Origin: Colwellia sp.
Lineage (GTDB): Bacteria; Pseudomonadota; Gammaproteobacteria; Enterobacterales; Alteromonadaceae
Direction of reading: 5' to 3'
Length of the DNA stretch: 64,000 nucleotides
Assembly (NCBI GenBank): GCA_029938115.1
Contig: JAPYOP010000018.1
Span: 1 to 64,000 of the forward strand
The notes below the pieces were generated by a model. It had not been told where the DNA came from and searched no databases. It worked only from the letters and a program-made list of their open reading frames with translations. A program made the translations under genes and the position numbers. Numbering within the stretch: position 1 is the stretch's first letter; each line of letters begins with the position of its first letter. This document shows positions 26,978-36,820 of the stretch, in pieces.

Positions 26978-28076
26978 ATGTTTGAAATAAATCCAATAAT
27001 AAATAAATTAAAAGAAATCCGCGAACGCGCTGACTTGCTTCGGGGGTACCTTTGACTACGACGTTAAAGCTGAACGTTTAGTTGAAGTTTCACGAGAATT
27101 AGAATTGCCTGATGTTTGGAATGAGCCTGAACGGGCACAAGCACTGGGTAAAGAGCGCAGTGCGCTTGAAGAAGTTGTTAATACAATCGTTGAATTAGAA
27201 ACCGGTTGTGACGATATTGAAGAGCTAGTTGAGTTAGCAGTTGAAGAAGAAGATCAAGAAACCTTTGATGATGCTATAACAGAGGCCGATGCCTTAGATG
27301 CCGTATTAGAAAAGCTTGAATTTCGCCGTATGTTTAGTGGTGATCACGATGCTAATAGCTGTTATCTTGATATTCAATCAGGCTCTGGCGGTACAGAAGC
27401 ACAAGATTGGGCTGAAATGCTCATGCGTATGTATTTGCGTTGGGGCGAAGCCCATGGTTATAAAACCGAAGCTGTGGAAGTCACTGACGGAGATGTTGCG
27501 GGCATTAAGGGCTGCACTATTAAATATACCGGTGACTATGCTTATGGTTGGTTACGTACTGAAACAGGCGTTCATCGTTTAGTTAGAAAGTCTCCGTTTG
27601 ACTCAAGTGGTCGTCGCCATACCTCATTTGCTTCAGCGTTTATTTACCCTGAAATTGATGACAATATCGAAATTGATATTAATCCGGCTGATTTACGTGT
27701 TGATACATATCGTGCATCAGGTGCCGGCGGTCAACATGTTAATAAAACCGATTCGGCTATTCGTATTACCCATATTCCAACAGGTGCAGTTGTACAGTGT
27801 CAAAGTGATCGCTCGCAACATAAAAACCGAGCAGCGGCAATGAAGCTGTTAAAAGCCAAATTGTTTGAGCTAGAAATGCAAAAGCAAAATGAAGACAAGC
27901 AAGTGCTTGAAGACGGGAAATCTGATATTGGTTGGGGCAGTCAAATTCGCTCTTATGTATTAGATGACAGCCGCATTAAAGATTTAAGAACGGGTGTTGA
28001 AAACAGAAACACTCAAGCCGTATTAGATGGCGATTTAGATAAATTTCTAGAGGCCAGCTTGAAATCTGGTTTGTAA
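26978..28076 (+). CDS. prfB: Peptide chain release factor 2 (programmed +1 frameshift)
   Basis: RF2 recognises UGA and UAA stops and triggers peptide release. Translation begins at 26978 ([14 protein letters not shown]), reaches an in-frame TGA at 27053 after 25 codons (ending LLRGYL), and continues in the +1 frame as [12 protein letters not shown]. The catalytic GGQ loop is in [15 protein letters not shown], and the anticodon-like region includes [12 protein letters not shown]. The frameshift is the known autoregulatory device: low RF2 slows termination at TGA and favours shifting. It lies upstream of lysS as in enterobacteria. Confidence 0.97.
27041..27056 (+). other. prfB programmed frameshift site
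   Basis: CGG GGG TAC CTT TGA C. The slippery CTT before TGA is conserved, as is the purine-rich Shine-Dalgarno-like stretch three bases upstream. The usual form is AGG GGG TAT; here the first A is C and TAT is TAC, which removes one possible pair with the 16S anti-SD. Confidence 0.95.
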
Positions 28077-28118
28077 CAAAATTGAAAATTAATTTACATA
28101 TACGTAATGAGAAACAAA

Positions 28119-29684
28119 ATGACTGACAATGCAAAAAACAGCCAACCAGCCCAAGATGAAAACAAATTGATTGCTGAGCGTCGTATCAAATTAGCAAAAA
28201 TTCGTGAAAATTGCCCTGCAAATGGTTTTCCAAATGACTTTAATCGTGAGCATTTAGCTGCTGACATTCAAGCCGAACATGGTGATAAAACCAAAGAAGA
28301 GCTTGAAGCTTTACAAGTAACTTATGCTATTGCTGGTCGTGTTATGGCTAAACGTGGCCCTTTCTTGGTTTTACAAGATATGTCTGGTCGCATTCAGGCT
28401 TATGCTGAAAAAACAGTACAAAAAGAAATTAGAGCCAAGTCAGGTAGCTTAGATATTGGTGATATTGTTGGTGTTAGAGGTATTTTGCATAAATCAGGTA
28501 AAGGCGATCTTTACGTGAATATGGATCACTACCAGCTATTAACTAAATCGTTACGCCCGTTGCCTGAAAAATTCCATGGTTTGTCTGATCAAGAAACAAA
28601 ATATCGTCAACGTTATGTTGATTTGATTATTAATGAAGATACGCGCAACACCTTTAAAATGCGATCACAAATTGTTGATGGTATGCGTAAGTTTTTAGTT
28701 GCTCGTGACTTTATGGAAGTTGAAACGCCAATGTTGCAAGTTATCCCTGGTGGCGCAACGGCTAAGCCATTTCAAACTTATCATAATGCCCTAGATATCG
28801 ATATGTACCTACGTATCGCGCCAGAGCTTTACTTAAAACGTTTGGTTGTTGGCGGTTTTGAACGCGTATTTGAAATTAACAGAAACTTTCGTAACGAAGG
28901 TTTATCAACACGTCATAATCCAGAATTCACCATGATTGAATTTTACCAAGCCTATGCTGATTTTAATGACATGATGAACCTAACAGAAGAAATGTTACGT
29001 ACTATCGCTCAAGAAGTACTTGGCACAACTATGGTTCGTAATACTGTTAAAAATTCAGATGGCGAAGTAGTGGAAGAAAAATTCTATGACTTTGGCAAAT
29101 CTTTCCAACGTTTAACTATGGTTGATGCGATAGTTAAATTCAGCGAAGAAAGACATCAAATAAATGAAGCGGCACTGCGTGACCCTGAAAATAACTTTGA
29201 TGCAATTAAAGCAATGGCAAAAACTGTTGGTGTTAAAGAAGGTGATGCGGCTAAAGTTTGGGGCCCAGGCAAATACATTTGTGAAATTTTCGAAGAAGTT
29301 GCTGAGCACTTATTAGATCAACCTACCTTTATTACCGAATATCCGTGGGAAGTTTCACCATTGGCTCGTCGCAACGATGCTAACCCATTTATCACTGACC
29401 GTTTCGAATTCTTTGTTGGTGGTCGTGAATTAGCAAATGGTTTTTCGGAGCTAAATGATGCTGAAGATCAAGCAGCACGCTTTAAGAAACAAGTTGAAGA
29501 AAAAGATGCTGGCGACGATGAAGCAATGCATTTTGATGATGATTACATTCGCGCACTTGAGCACGGTTTACCGCCAACAGCAGGTGAAGGTATTGGTATT
29601 GACAGACTAGTGATGTTATTTAGCGATTCACCAACCATTAAAGATGTCATTTTATTCCCACACATGCGCCCTGAAGTAGAATAA
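28119..29684 (+). CDS. lysS: Lysyl-tRNA synthetase, class II
   Basis: About 521 residues. An N-terminal OB-fold anticodon-binding domain (about 65-150) is followed by the class II catalytic core. Motif 1 lies around [15 protein letters not shown], motif 2 is [20 protein letters not shown] and motif 3 is [15 protein letters not shown]. It charges tRNA-Lys in the cytosol. I chose ATG 28119 (MTDNAKNS) because GAGAAA precedes it; ATG 28107 adds four residues. It follows prfB by about 40 bp, probably one operon. Confidence 0.95.
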   Translation: MTDNAKNSQPAQDENKLIAERRIKLAKIRENCPANGFPNDFNREHLAADIQAEHGDKTKEELEALQVTYAIAGRVMAKRGPFLVLQDMSGRIQAYAEKTVQKEIRAKSGSLDIGDIVGVRGILHKSGKGDLYVNMDHYQLLTKSLRPLPEKFHGLSDQETKYRQRYVDLIINEDTRNTFKMRSQIVDGMRKFLVARDFMEVETPMLQVIPGGATAKPFQTYHNALDIDMYLRIAPELYLKRLVVGGFERVFEINRNFRNEGLSTRHNPEFTMIEFYQAYADFNDMMNLTEEMLRTIAQEVLGTTMVRNTVKNSDGEVVEEKFYDFGKSFQRLTMVDAIVKFSEERHQINEAALRDPENNFDAIKAMAKTVGVKEGDAAKVWGPGKYICEIFEEVAEHLLDQPTFITEYPWEVSPLARRNDANPFITDRFEFFVGGRELANGFSELNDAEDQAARFKKQVEEKDAGDDEAMHFDDDYIRALEHGLPPTAGEGIGIDRLVMLFSDSPTIKDVILFPHMRPEVE

Positions 29685-29696
29685 AGAGTCATTTTT

Positions 29697-29730
29697 AACC
29701 CTTAGAGCTATAGAGAAAGTTCTAAGGGTT
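29697..29730 (+). terminator. Hairpin after lysS
   Basis: The 10-bp stem AACCCTTAGA / TCTAAGGGTT with a 14-nt loop starts 13 bp past the stop. There is no T run after it, so it may act with Rho or protect the mRNA end. Confidence 0.55.
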
Positions 29731-29853
29731 CGCTGTTTCCCCACTTAACGGCATAGCGATTGCCAACTGTAGCGTAAAGCGATCAGATTAAATGATTATT
29801 TCGTCAAAACGTAAAAAGTTAAGTATATTAGCAAATAAAAATTAAGGAATGAT

Positions 29854-31524
29854 ATGTCTATTCACCCTCATGCTGGCAAGCCCGTTCGTCCTGAAGATAG
29901 AATTAATATAGGTCAGTTGGTTAGTGATTATTTTTTACAAATTCCCAACGTAGATATTACTTCGCAACAGGTCAGTTTTGGTACGTCAGGACATCGCGGT
30001 AGTGCGGCTAAAATCAGTTTTAATGAACATCATATTGTTGCTATTTGCCAAGCTGTTGCTGAATATAGAGCGTCGAAAAACATTAATGGACCGCTTTTTT
30101 TAGGCAAAGATACTCACGCGTTGTCAGAGCCAGCTTTTGCTAGTGCCATTTCAGTGCTTATCGCCAACGGCGTTAATGTTGTTATTCAAAATGATTCATT
30201 GTCAGGTAGAGGTTTTACGCCAACGCCAGTTATTTCACGCTTAATCATCAGTCATAATAATGAAGCCTCTGTTGCTGATGGTTTGATAGCTGATGGTTTG
30301 ATAATAACGCCTTCTCATAACCCACCAAGCGATGGTGGTATTAAATATAATCCACCTCATGGTGGCCCAGCAGAAGGTGATATCACTAAAAGAATAGAAC
30401 AAAGAGCAAATGATCTGATTAAAGCGGGTTTAGTGGATGTTAAACAAACGCCTTATACTCAAGCTATACAATCACCTTTGCTCAGCCAGCAAGACTTTAT
30501 TGAACATTATGTCAGCCAGTTAGATCAAGTAATTGATATGCAAGCTATTGCTAAGGCAGGCGTTACACTAGGTGTTGATCCTCTCGGTGGTTCTGGTATT
30601 GACTATTGGCCTGTAATTGCACAAAAATATGGCCTTAATATTGAAATAGTCAATCCGGTTGTTGATGCTAGCTTTGCCTTTATGTGCTTAGATAAAGATG
30701 GCAAGATCCGCATGGATTGTTCATCTCCTTACGCTATGGCGGGTCTTATTGCCATGAAGGATGACTTTGATATCAGCGTTGGTAACGATCCTGATTTTGA
30801 CCGACATGGTATTGTCACTAAGTCTGGTGGCTTAATGAATCCAAATCATTATCTAGCGGTAGCTATTAATTATTTGTTTACCAGTAGAGATTGGCCGAAA
30901 AGTTGTAAAATAGGTAAAACCTTAGTTTCAAGCTCATTGATTGATCGTGTTGCAAAAAAAATCAATCGTCCTCTGTCAGAAGTACCGGTTGGTTTTAAAT
31001 GGTTTGTTGATGGTTTATGTGACTCAAATTATGCCTTTGGTGGTGAAGAAAGTGCTGGAGCGGCATTTATTGCACGTGATGGTAGTACTTGGACTACGGA
31101 TAAAGATGGCTTCATTATGGCGCTGCTTGCGGCAGAAATATTAGCGACAACCGGTAAAGATCCTCATCAGCATTATCTTGAATTAGTAAGTGAGTTAGGT
31201 CAGCCTTGTTATGGTCGAGTTGAAGCGGTGGCATCTTTTGAACAAAAGAAAGTGCTAACAGCATTATCAAGTAGTGATGTTACTGCTGATATTTTGGCAG
31301 GCGAGAAAATTAATGAAATATTGTCTCATGCCTCAGGCAATAATGCCGCTATTGGTGGGATTAAAGTAGTAACTGATAATGGTTGGTTTGCTGCTCGCCC
31401 ATCAGGCACCGAAGAAATTTACAAAATATATGCAGAAAGCTTTATTGATGAACAGCATTTGCAAACTATTATTAATGAAGCGCAAGAAATTGTTAGTGCA
31501 GCATTTAAAGCCGCTGGCCTTTAA
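29854..31524 (+). CDS. pgm: Phosphoglucomutase (alpha-D-glucose phosphate-specific)
   Basis: A 556-residue enzyme converting glucose-1-phosphate and glucose-6-phosphate. It contains SFGTSGHRGSAA, the catalytic phosphoserine loop TPSHNPPSDGG (near residue 152), the metal loop GNDPDFDRHG, the sugar-binding loop FGGEESAGA and the phosphate-binding RPSGTEEIYKIY. It aligns along its whole length with E. coli Pgm. It is about ten residues longer, partly because of a 5-residue tandem duplication (ADGLI ADGLI) just before the phosphoserine loop. Confidence 0.96.
   Translation: MSIHPHAGKPVRPEDRINIGQLVSDYFLQIPNVDITSQQVSFGTSGHRGSAAKISFNEHHIVAICQAVAEYRASKNINGPLFLGKDTHALSEPAFASAISVLIANGVNVVIQNDSLSGRGFTPTPVISRLIISHNNEASVADGLIADGLIITPSHNPPSDGGIKYNPPHGGPAEGDITKRIEQRANDLIKAGLVDVKQTPYTQAIQSPLLSQQDFIEHYVSQLDQVIDMQAIAKAGVTLGVDPLGGSGIDYWPVIAQKYGLNIEIVNPVVDASFAFMCLDKDGKIRMDCSSPYAMAGLIAMKDDFDISVGNDPDFDRHGIVTKSGGLMNPNHYLAVAINYLFTSRDWPKSCKIGKTLVSSSLIDRVAKKINRPLSEVPVGFKWFVDGLCDSNYAFGGEESAGAAFIARDGSTWTTDKDGFIMALLAAEILATTGKDPHQHYLELVSELGQPCYGRVEAVASFEQKKVLTALSSSDVTADILAGEKINEILSHASGNNAAIGGIKVVTDNGWFAARPSGTEEIYKIYAESFIDEQHLQTIINEAQEIVSAAFKAAGL
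30274..30303 (+). repeat. Perfect 15-bp tandem duplication inside pgm
   Basis: GCTGATGGTTTGATA occurs twice without a break and encodes ADGLI twice. E. coli Pgm has a single ADGI at this point. The two copies are identical at the DNA level, suggesting a recent slippage event that keeps the frame. Confidence 0.9.
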
Positions 31525-31542
31525 GCAAGTAAAGTTAAATAA

Positions 31543-31577
31543 TTGTAGGTCGACCTGAGCTAAGCGAAGCTCGACAC
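31543..31577. repeat. GTAG-headed REP-like element, copy 1
   Basis: TTGTAGGTCGACCTGAGC begins the element. It then folds as GAGCT/AGCTC and ends in CGACA. It lies between pgm and astE and resembles copies at 38732, 51583 and 59821. Confidence 0.6.
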
Positions 31578-31595
31578 AAAAACTCAAGGTTAACT

Positions 31596-32729
31596 ATGTC
31601 ATATCCACAAGCACAATTATCGGCTCAACAACTGCAAGAACAGTTATTAGTAAACGGTGACTTTTTACACTTAACCCGTGGCCATGAGTTTTCTATGGCT
31701 GCGTTTAATTTCGAAGTGGTTTGTAAAAAAAGCGAAGCTAAATCTAAAGTGTCAGTGCTTGATACGGGCATTATTGTTTTTGAACCACTTAGTCATAGTT
31801 CAAGTAAAGATATTGTTTTATCTAGTGCTGTTCATGGTAACGAAACTGCGCCTATTGAAATATGTAGTGAATTAATTAAACAGTTAGTTTTAGGTGAATT
31901 GCATCTTGAACATAGAACGTTATTTTTATTCGGCAACCCCGCTTCAATAAATATTGGAAAACGCTTTGTAGAAGAAAACCTAAATAGATTGTTTTCAAGT
32001 GAAGAGTTTTCAGGTGGTCATTCACAAGACCAAGGACAAGGTGCTGGCTTAATAAATAAAGAGCGTCACCGCGCTTTGTTATTAGAGAACACTGTTCGTG
32101 ATTTCTTTATATCTGGTTCAGAACAAGCTAGTTTGGTTGGAAATAAACATATAGAACGTTTCCATTATGATCTACACACTGCAATCCGTGGCTCTAAAAA
32201 CGATAAGTTTGCTGTTTATCCGTTTAGACATAATCAGCCTTGGGTAAAAGAGCAATTACAATTTATGCTTGCCTGTGGCATCAATACTATTTTGTTTTCT
32301 AATTCACCGACTACCACGTTTAGCTATTTTTCATCGAATGAGTTTGGTGCTCATGCTTTTACTGTTGAACTTGGTAAGGTAAAACCTTTTGGTGAAAATG
32401 ATATGGCTAATTTTGAGGGCGTAAAAACTAATTTAACCGCATTGGTTTCAGGTCAGCCCTTAGCATTAGCAGAATACAATAAAGAAGACTTTAGCTTTTT
32501 CGAAATTGATCAAATTATTGACAGACAATTTGATGATTTTCGATTGCATTTTGCTGACGATGTAGAAAATTTTACTGATTTTCCTATCGGCACAGTGGTC
32601 GCTACTGATGGTGAGCTAGAGATTAAAACCCAAAAGCAGGGCGAAGCAATTATTTTTCCTAATGCCAATGTTGCGATAGGTCAACGTGCCTTATTAACAG
32701 TAATTCCAGTAGACGTTAATCCAGAATAA
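31596..32729 (+). CDS. astE: Succinylglutamate desuccinylase AstE
   Basis: A 377-residue zinc hydrolase of the AstE/AspA family. It catalyses the last step of the arginine succinyltransferase pathway: succinylglutamate to glutamate and succinate. Zinc ligands are in SSAVHGNETAPIEI (His, Glu) and FHYDLHTAIRGSK (His). The catalytic Glu is in HAFTVELGKVKPFG. The other ast genes are not here, so the pathway is split or encoded elsewhere. The gene follows pgm by about 70 bp with a REP-like hairpin between. Confidence 0.93.
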   Translation: MSYPQAQLSAQQLQEQLLVNGDFLHLTRGHEFSMAAFNFEVVCKKSEAKSKVSVLDTGIIVFEPLSHSSSKDIVLSSAVHGNETAPIEICSELIKQLVLGELHLEHRTLFLFGNPASINIGKRFVEENLNRLFSSEEFSGGHSQDQGQGAGLINKERHRALLLENTVRDFFISGSEQASLVGNKHIERFHYDLHTAIRGSKNDKFAVYPFRHNQPWVKEQLQFMLACGINTILFSNSPTTTFSYFSSNEFGAHAFTVELGKVKPFGENDMANFEGVKTNLTALVSGQPLALAEYNKEDFSFFEIDQIIDRQFDDFRLHFADDVENFTDFPIGTVVATDGELEIKTQKQGEAIIFPNANVAIGQRALLTVIPVDVNPE

Positions 32730-32740
32730 ACTCCTTTTAA

Positions 32741-32762
32741 GTGAGGTAAGTTTTTACCTCAC
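32741..32762 (+). terminator. Hairpin after astE
   Basis: GTGAGGTAA / TTACCTCAC forms a perfect 9-bp stem with loop GTTT, 11 bp past the stop. There is little T run after it, so it is only a probable terminator. Confidence 0.6.
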
Positions 32763-32976
32763 ATGCCCCAAAACTGCCAGTAATTCTCATCGTTAATGCT
32801 CATCTGTAAACATTTTTGCTCATTTACGGCAATATCCCCCCTATTTCATTATGCAATAATCTTGTTTATCAGTTTACGTAAAGGTAAAGTTTTGCGCGAT
32901 TATTACTAATTATTGGCTATACTCTTAAAGCAATAAAATATAACGCAGCCAGTAATAAGCAAACATAAATTAAATA
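32763..32976. other. Intergenic stretch before the bkd genes
   Basis: No gene is visible. It contains the 10-bp palindrome TTTACGTAAA (32873-32882) and a TATACT hexamer (32918-32923), which could be an operator and a -10 element for the downstream genes. No matching -35 at normal spacing is seen. Confidence 0.35.
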
Positions 32977-33135
32977 ATACCAATCAGATTAATTAAAGGA
33001 GAAAATTTTAATGAGGATAAATTTTTAAGAACAAGACGCTTGATTGAGCAATAGCTGGCTATTGAGATTGAAAGCAACGATGCTATTGAAGATTTAGACC
33101 ATTTAAAAGGATCACTTAGTTAGTTTGATTGGTAT
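32977..33135. mobile_element. MITE-like element with ATACCAATCA inverted ends
   Basis: About 159 bp bounded by imperfect inverted repeats. The left end ATACCAATCAGATTAATTAA and the reverse complement of the right end ATACCAATCAAACTAACTAA agree at 17 of 20 positions. There is no coding capacity. No clear target-site duplication is seen. It lies between astE and the bkd genes and would sit in the bkd leader or promoter. Confidence 0.65.
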
Positions 33136-33215
33136 AAAAAGTAGTTACGCATCCACTTTGTGCCATTTTTCGTTATTACACGAGTAGAGCAAGCACAATA
33201 CAATAAGAGAATGTT

Positions 33216-34397
33216 ATGAGTAGTGAACTTTATGATGATGGGCCGGTAGTGCACAAACCTACCTTTATCGATGGCACCAGCGTTGAAATTCCTGAGTTAA
33301 AAATTTTAAAACAAGATGGTAGTACATACGAAGGTGCTGAACTGCCTGACATGGATGAAAGCTTAGCGTTAAAAGTATATAAAACCCTCGCGTTTCACCG
33401 TGTATTAGATGAGCGCATGGTGGCATCACAGCGCCAAGGTCGTTTAAGTTTTTATATGGCGGCATTAGGTGAAGAGGCTGCCAGTGTTGGTGGCGCCGCT
33501 GGTTTAAAATCACAAGATATGATCATGAGTCAATATCGTGAGCAGGGGGCATTAATGTTTCGTGGTTTTAGCCTTGAAAACTTTATGAATCAAATGTTCT
33601 CAAATGAAAAAGATTTAGGTAAAGGCCGTCAAATGCCTATTCATTATGGTTCAAGTGAATTGAACTATATGACCATTTCTTCGCCATTGGGCACACAAAT
33701 CCCTCAAGCGACTGGTTATGCTTATGGTCAAAAATTACAGGGTTTAGATGAAGTTACTTTGTGTTACTTTGGCGAAGGCGCGGCATCTGAAGGGGATTTT
33801 CATGCTGGTTTGAATATGGCAGCTGTTCAAAAAGCACCGGTGATTTTTTTCTGTCGCAATAATGGTTATGCTATTTCAACACCGTCTGATGAACAATTTA
33901 GAGGTAACGGCATTGCTTCTCGTGGTGTTGGTTATGGCATCAAAACATTGCGTATAGATGGTAATGATATTTTGGCGGTTATCAAAGCAACACAGACTGC
34001 TCGGTCTTATGCCCTAAAAGAAAATGCACCCGTGTTAATTGAAGCGATGTCTTATCGTTTAGGCGCTCATTCTACTTCTGATGATCCATCGGGATATCGT
34101 ACTCGCGAAGAAGAAGAGAAGTGGCAAGCTAACGATCCTATTTTGCGTATGAAAAATTGGATGTTAGCGCAAAAATGGTGGGATGAAGCGCAAGAAAAAT
34201 CGCTATTTGAAAAACTTCGTGAAGAAGTGTTAGCGGCAGTGAAAGTTTCTGAAAAAATAGGGAAACCGCATATCGATACATTGATTACTGATGTTTATGA
34301 TGTCCCTTCAATACAATTAGAAGCGCAATTAGAGCAAGTTAAGGCGCATGTAAATAAATATCCAGAAGCTTATCCATTTACTGCGGGGAAATTTTAG
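33216..34397 (+). CDS. bkdA1: Branched-chain 2-oxoacid dehydrogenase E1 alpha subunit
   Basis: A 393-residue thiamine-diphosphate-dependent E1 alpha. The ThDP/Mg motif is [20 protein letters not shown] to FFCRNN. The region [21 protein letters not shown] is the phosphorylation-loop region typical of branched-chain E1 alpha. With the next two genes it forms the complex that decarboxylates the 2-oxoacids of Val, Leu and Ile. The E1 beta start follows 2 bp after its stop, a tight operon. The N-terminal extension of about 50 residues is normal for this branch. Confidence 0.94.
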   Translation: MSSELYDDGPVVHKPTFIDGTSVEIPELKILKQDGSTYEGAELPDMDESLALKVYKTLAFHRVLDERMVASQRQGRLSFYMAALGEEAASVGGAAGLKSQDMIMSQYREQGALMFRGFSLENFMNQMFSNEKDLGKGRQMPIHYGSSELNYMTISSPLGTQIPQATGYAYGQKLQGLDEVTLCYFGEGAASEGDFHAGLNMAAVQKAPVIFFCRNNGYAISTPSDEQFRGNGIASRGVGYGIKTLRIDGNDILAVIKATQTARSYALKENAPVLIEAMSYRLGAHSTSDDPSGYRTREEEEKWQANDPILRMKNWMLAQKWWDEAQEKSLFEKLREEVLAAVKVSEKIGKPHIDTLITDVYDVPSIQLEAQLEQVKAHVNKYPEAYPFTAGKF

Positions 34398-34399
34398 TC

Positions 34400-35377
34400 A
34401 TGGCACAAATGAACATGTTACACGCCATTAATAATGCGCTTGAAATCGCGATGGCCGAAGATGAAAGTACTTTATGTTTTGGTGAAGATGTTGGTCACTT
34501 TGGTGGCGTTTTTCGCGCAACTTCTGGCTTACAAGAGAAGTTCGGTAAACTGCGCTGTTTTAATACGCCACTAGTTGAGCAAGGTATTATTGGGTTTGCT
34601 AATGGTTTAGCTGCACAAGGCTCTCGTCCAATTGCAGAAATTCAATTTGCGGATTATATTTTCCCCGCTTTTGATCAAATTGTTAATGAAGCCGCTAAAT
34701 TTCGCTACCGAAGTGGTAATGAATTTGATGTCGGTAAATTAACTATTCGTTCTCCTTATGGTGGCGGCATTGCTGGTGGTTTATATCACAGCCAATCTCC
34801 AGAAGCTTATTTTGCTCACACACCTGGTTTAAAAGTGGTTATTCCACGCAACCCTTATCAGGCAAAAGGGTTGTTATTAGCGTCAATTCGTGATGATAAT
34901 CCGGTAATATTTTTTGAGCCAAAGCGCTTATATCGTGCCTCTATCGGTGAAGTGCCGACAGAAGATTACCAATTACCTATAGGTAAAGCTGAAGTTGTGC
35001 AAACGGGTAGTGACATAACGTTGCTAGCTTGGGGAGCACAAATGGAGCTTCTTCAAAAAGCAGCTGATTTAGCCGCTAATGATGGTATTTCATGTGAAGT
35101 AATTGATTTGCGTAGCATATTGCCATGGGACATTGAAACAATTGCTAATTCTGTGATGAAAACAGGGCGTTTATTGGTTAGCCAAGAAGCGCCATTAACG
35201 GCAGGTTTTGCTAGTGAAATAGCTGCAACTATACAACAAGAGTGCTTCTTACATTTAGAATCACCGGTAGAGCGAGTATGTGGTTTAGATACGCCTTATC
35301 CTCTTGCACTAGAAAAAGAATATGTTGCCGATCATTTGAAAATTTATGAAGCCATTAAACGCAGCATTAAGTTTTAG
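34400..35377 (+). CDS. bkdA2: Branched-chain 2-oxoacid dehydrogenase E1 beta subunit
   Basis: A 325-residue transketolase-like E1 beta. Typical segments are [55 protein letters not shown] and [15 protein letters not shown]. It pairs with the alpha subunit to bind thiamine diphosphate. The start is 2 bp after the alpha stop. The 42-bp gap to the E2 gene contains AGGA before its ATG. Confidence 0.95.
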   Translation: MAQMNMLHAINNALEIAMAEDESTLCFGEDVGHFGGVFRATSGLQEKFGKLRCFNTPLVEQGIIGFANGLAAQGSRPIAEIQFADYIFPAFDQIVNEAAKFRYRSGNEFDVGKLTIRSPYGGGIAGGLYHSQSPEAYFAHTPGLKVVIPRNPYQAKGLLLASIRDDNPVIFFEPKRLYRASIGEVPTEDYQLPIGKAEVVQTGSDITLLAWGAQMELLQKAADLAANDGISCEVIDLRSILPWDIETIANSVMKTGRLLVSQEAPLTAGFASEIAATIQQECFLHLESPVERVCGLDTPYPLALEKEYVADHLKIYEAIKRSIKF

Positions 35378-35419
35378 TTTTTACAAATAAAGATATTAAT
35401 AAAATTATAGGAAAAAAAC

Positions 35420-36676
35420 ATGAGTATTGATTTTATTTTACCTGATATTGGTGAAGGTATTGTTGAATGTGAGCTAGTTGAATGGCTTGTAAAAGAAGGC
35501 GATATTATAGTTGAAGATCAACCAATTGCAGATGTAATGACGGACAAAGCGTTAGTGCAAATACCGGCAATGCATTCTGGCGTGATAGAAAAACTTTTCT
35601 ACAAGCAAGGTGAAATTGCCAAAGTTCATGCGCCACTCTTCTCTATGAAAGTAGAGGGTTCTATGCAAGTAGAGAGCTCTATGGTTGCTGACGATACCGG
35701 TGATCAAGCAGAAGACAAAGCAGCTTCAAACGATGCACCTGTTGCAACGAGTGAAGTTAAGCCGGTTGTCAGCAGTGAAAGCAGTGTTGAGCCCGCTCAA
35801 GAAGCAGTAAAAGGCAAAGCTGTGGCTAGCCCTGCTGTTCGTCGGGTTGCGCGCGAGTTAGACGTCAATATTAGTGAAGTGACTGGCTCAGGTAAGAAAG
35901 GCCGCGTTTATAAAGACGATGTAGTTGCTTTTGACCAAGGTGGAGTTTTAGTGCCTACAGCTCAAGTTTCACCAACACGTGTTGAGCCTATCCGTGGTAT
36001 TAAAGCGGTTATGGCGAAAGCTATGGCTAACTCTGTTAGCACTATTCCTCACTTTACTTATTGTGAAGAAATCGACATGACTGAGCTAATTAAGCTGCGC
36101 TTAGAGCTTAAAGAAGTTTATGCCAAGCAAGATATTAAACTGACCATGATGCCATTTTTCATGAAAGCTATGTCGTTGGCATTAAAAGAGTTTCCACTAA
36201 TTAATAGTCAAGTTAATGATGACTGCACCGAGCTAACGTATTTTAATGATCACAATATTGGTATGGCAGTTGACTCAAAAGTAGGTTTATTAGTACCAAA
36301 TGTTAAGCAAGTGCAAAATAAATCAATTTTAGATTTGGCGGCAGATATTGCTCGTTTAACCAACGATGCGAGAAGTGGGCGTGTGCAAAGTACAGATTTA
36401 AAAGGTGGTACTATTACTATCTCTAACATCGGCGCAATTGGCGGTACAGTGGCAACACCTATCATCAATAAGCCTGAAGCGGCTATTGTTGCTTTAGGTA
36501 AGTTACAAACGCTGCCAAGATTTAATGATAAAGGTGAAGTTGAAGCACGCAGCATTATGCAAGTGAGTTGGTCTGGAGATCATCGTATTATTGATGGTGG
36601 TAGTATTGCTCGTTTTTGTAATTTGTGGAAATCGTTCCTTGAAAAACCAAGCAATATGATAGTTCATATGAGTTAG
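35420..36676 (+). CDS. bkdB: Dihydrolipoyl transacylase E2 of the branched-chain complex
   Basis: A 418-residue E2 core. One lipoyl domain (1-75) carries the lipoylated Lys in VMTDKALVQIPA. An acidic, Ala-rich linker follows, then a peripheral-subunit-binding domain (about 137-170, ASPAVRRVARELDVNISEVT) and the catalytic acyltransferase domain with active-site HRIIDGG near the end. It transfers the branched acyl group to CoA. No E3 (lipoamide dehydrogenase) gene follows; the complex must use an E3 from elsewhere. A good terminator ends the operon. Confidence 0.95.
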   Translation: MSIDFILPDIGEGIVECELVEWLVKEGDIIVEDQPIADVMTDKALVQIPAMHSGVIEKLFYKQGEIAKVHAPLFSMKVEGSMQVESSMVADDTGDQAEDKAASNDAPVATSEVKPVVSSESSVEPAQEAVKGKAVASPAVRRVARELDVNISEVTGSGKKGRVYKDDVVAFDQGGVLVPTAQVSPTRVEPIRGIKAVMAKAMANSVSTIPHFTYCEEIDMTELIKLRLELKEVYAKQDIKLTMMPFFMKAMSLALKEFPLINSQVNDDCTELTYFNDHNIGMAVDSKVGLLVPNVKQVQNKSILDLAADIARLTNDARSGRVQSTDLKGGTITISNIGAIGGTVATPIINKPEAAIVALGKLQTLPRFNDKGEVEARSIMQVSWSGDHRIIDGGSIARFCNLWKSFLEKPSNMIVHMS

Positions 36677-36705
36677 TCTTAAAAAACTGACTTTAATAAA
36701 TAGCT

Positions 36706-36738
36706 AAAAAAATGCGCTCAATTTGAGTGCATTTTTTT
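36706..36738 (+). terminator. Terminator of the bkd operon
   Basis: ATGCGCTCA / TGAGTGCAT pair (one G-T) around a 3-nt loop, flanked by an A run and a T run of seven. It is 30 bp past the E2 stop. Confidence 0.9.
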
Positions 36739-36820
36739 GTCTGATAATTACTCTTTAATATCAATAACGGGTAAGATGCTTATCTAGTGAAAACGTTATT
36801 TTCGAGAACAGGTTACTTTT

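Noticed and set aside
26978-27055. Frameshift mutation or assembly error in prfB
   Set aside because: The stop lies exactly at the known programmed +1 site with CTT TGA C, and both frames match RF2.
32873-32923. A MerR-type (LiuR-like) operator and promoter for the bkd genes
   Set aside because: Only a 10-bp palindrome and a -10-like hexamer are visible; I cannot confirm a consensus and there is no regulator gene nearby.
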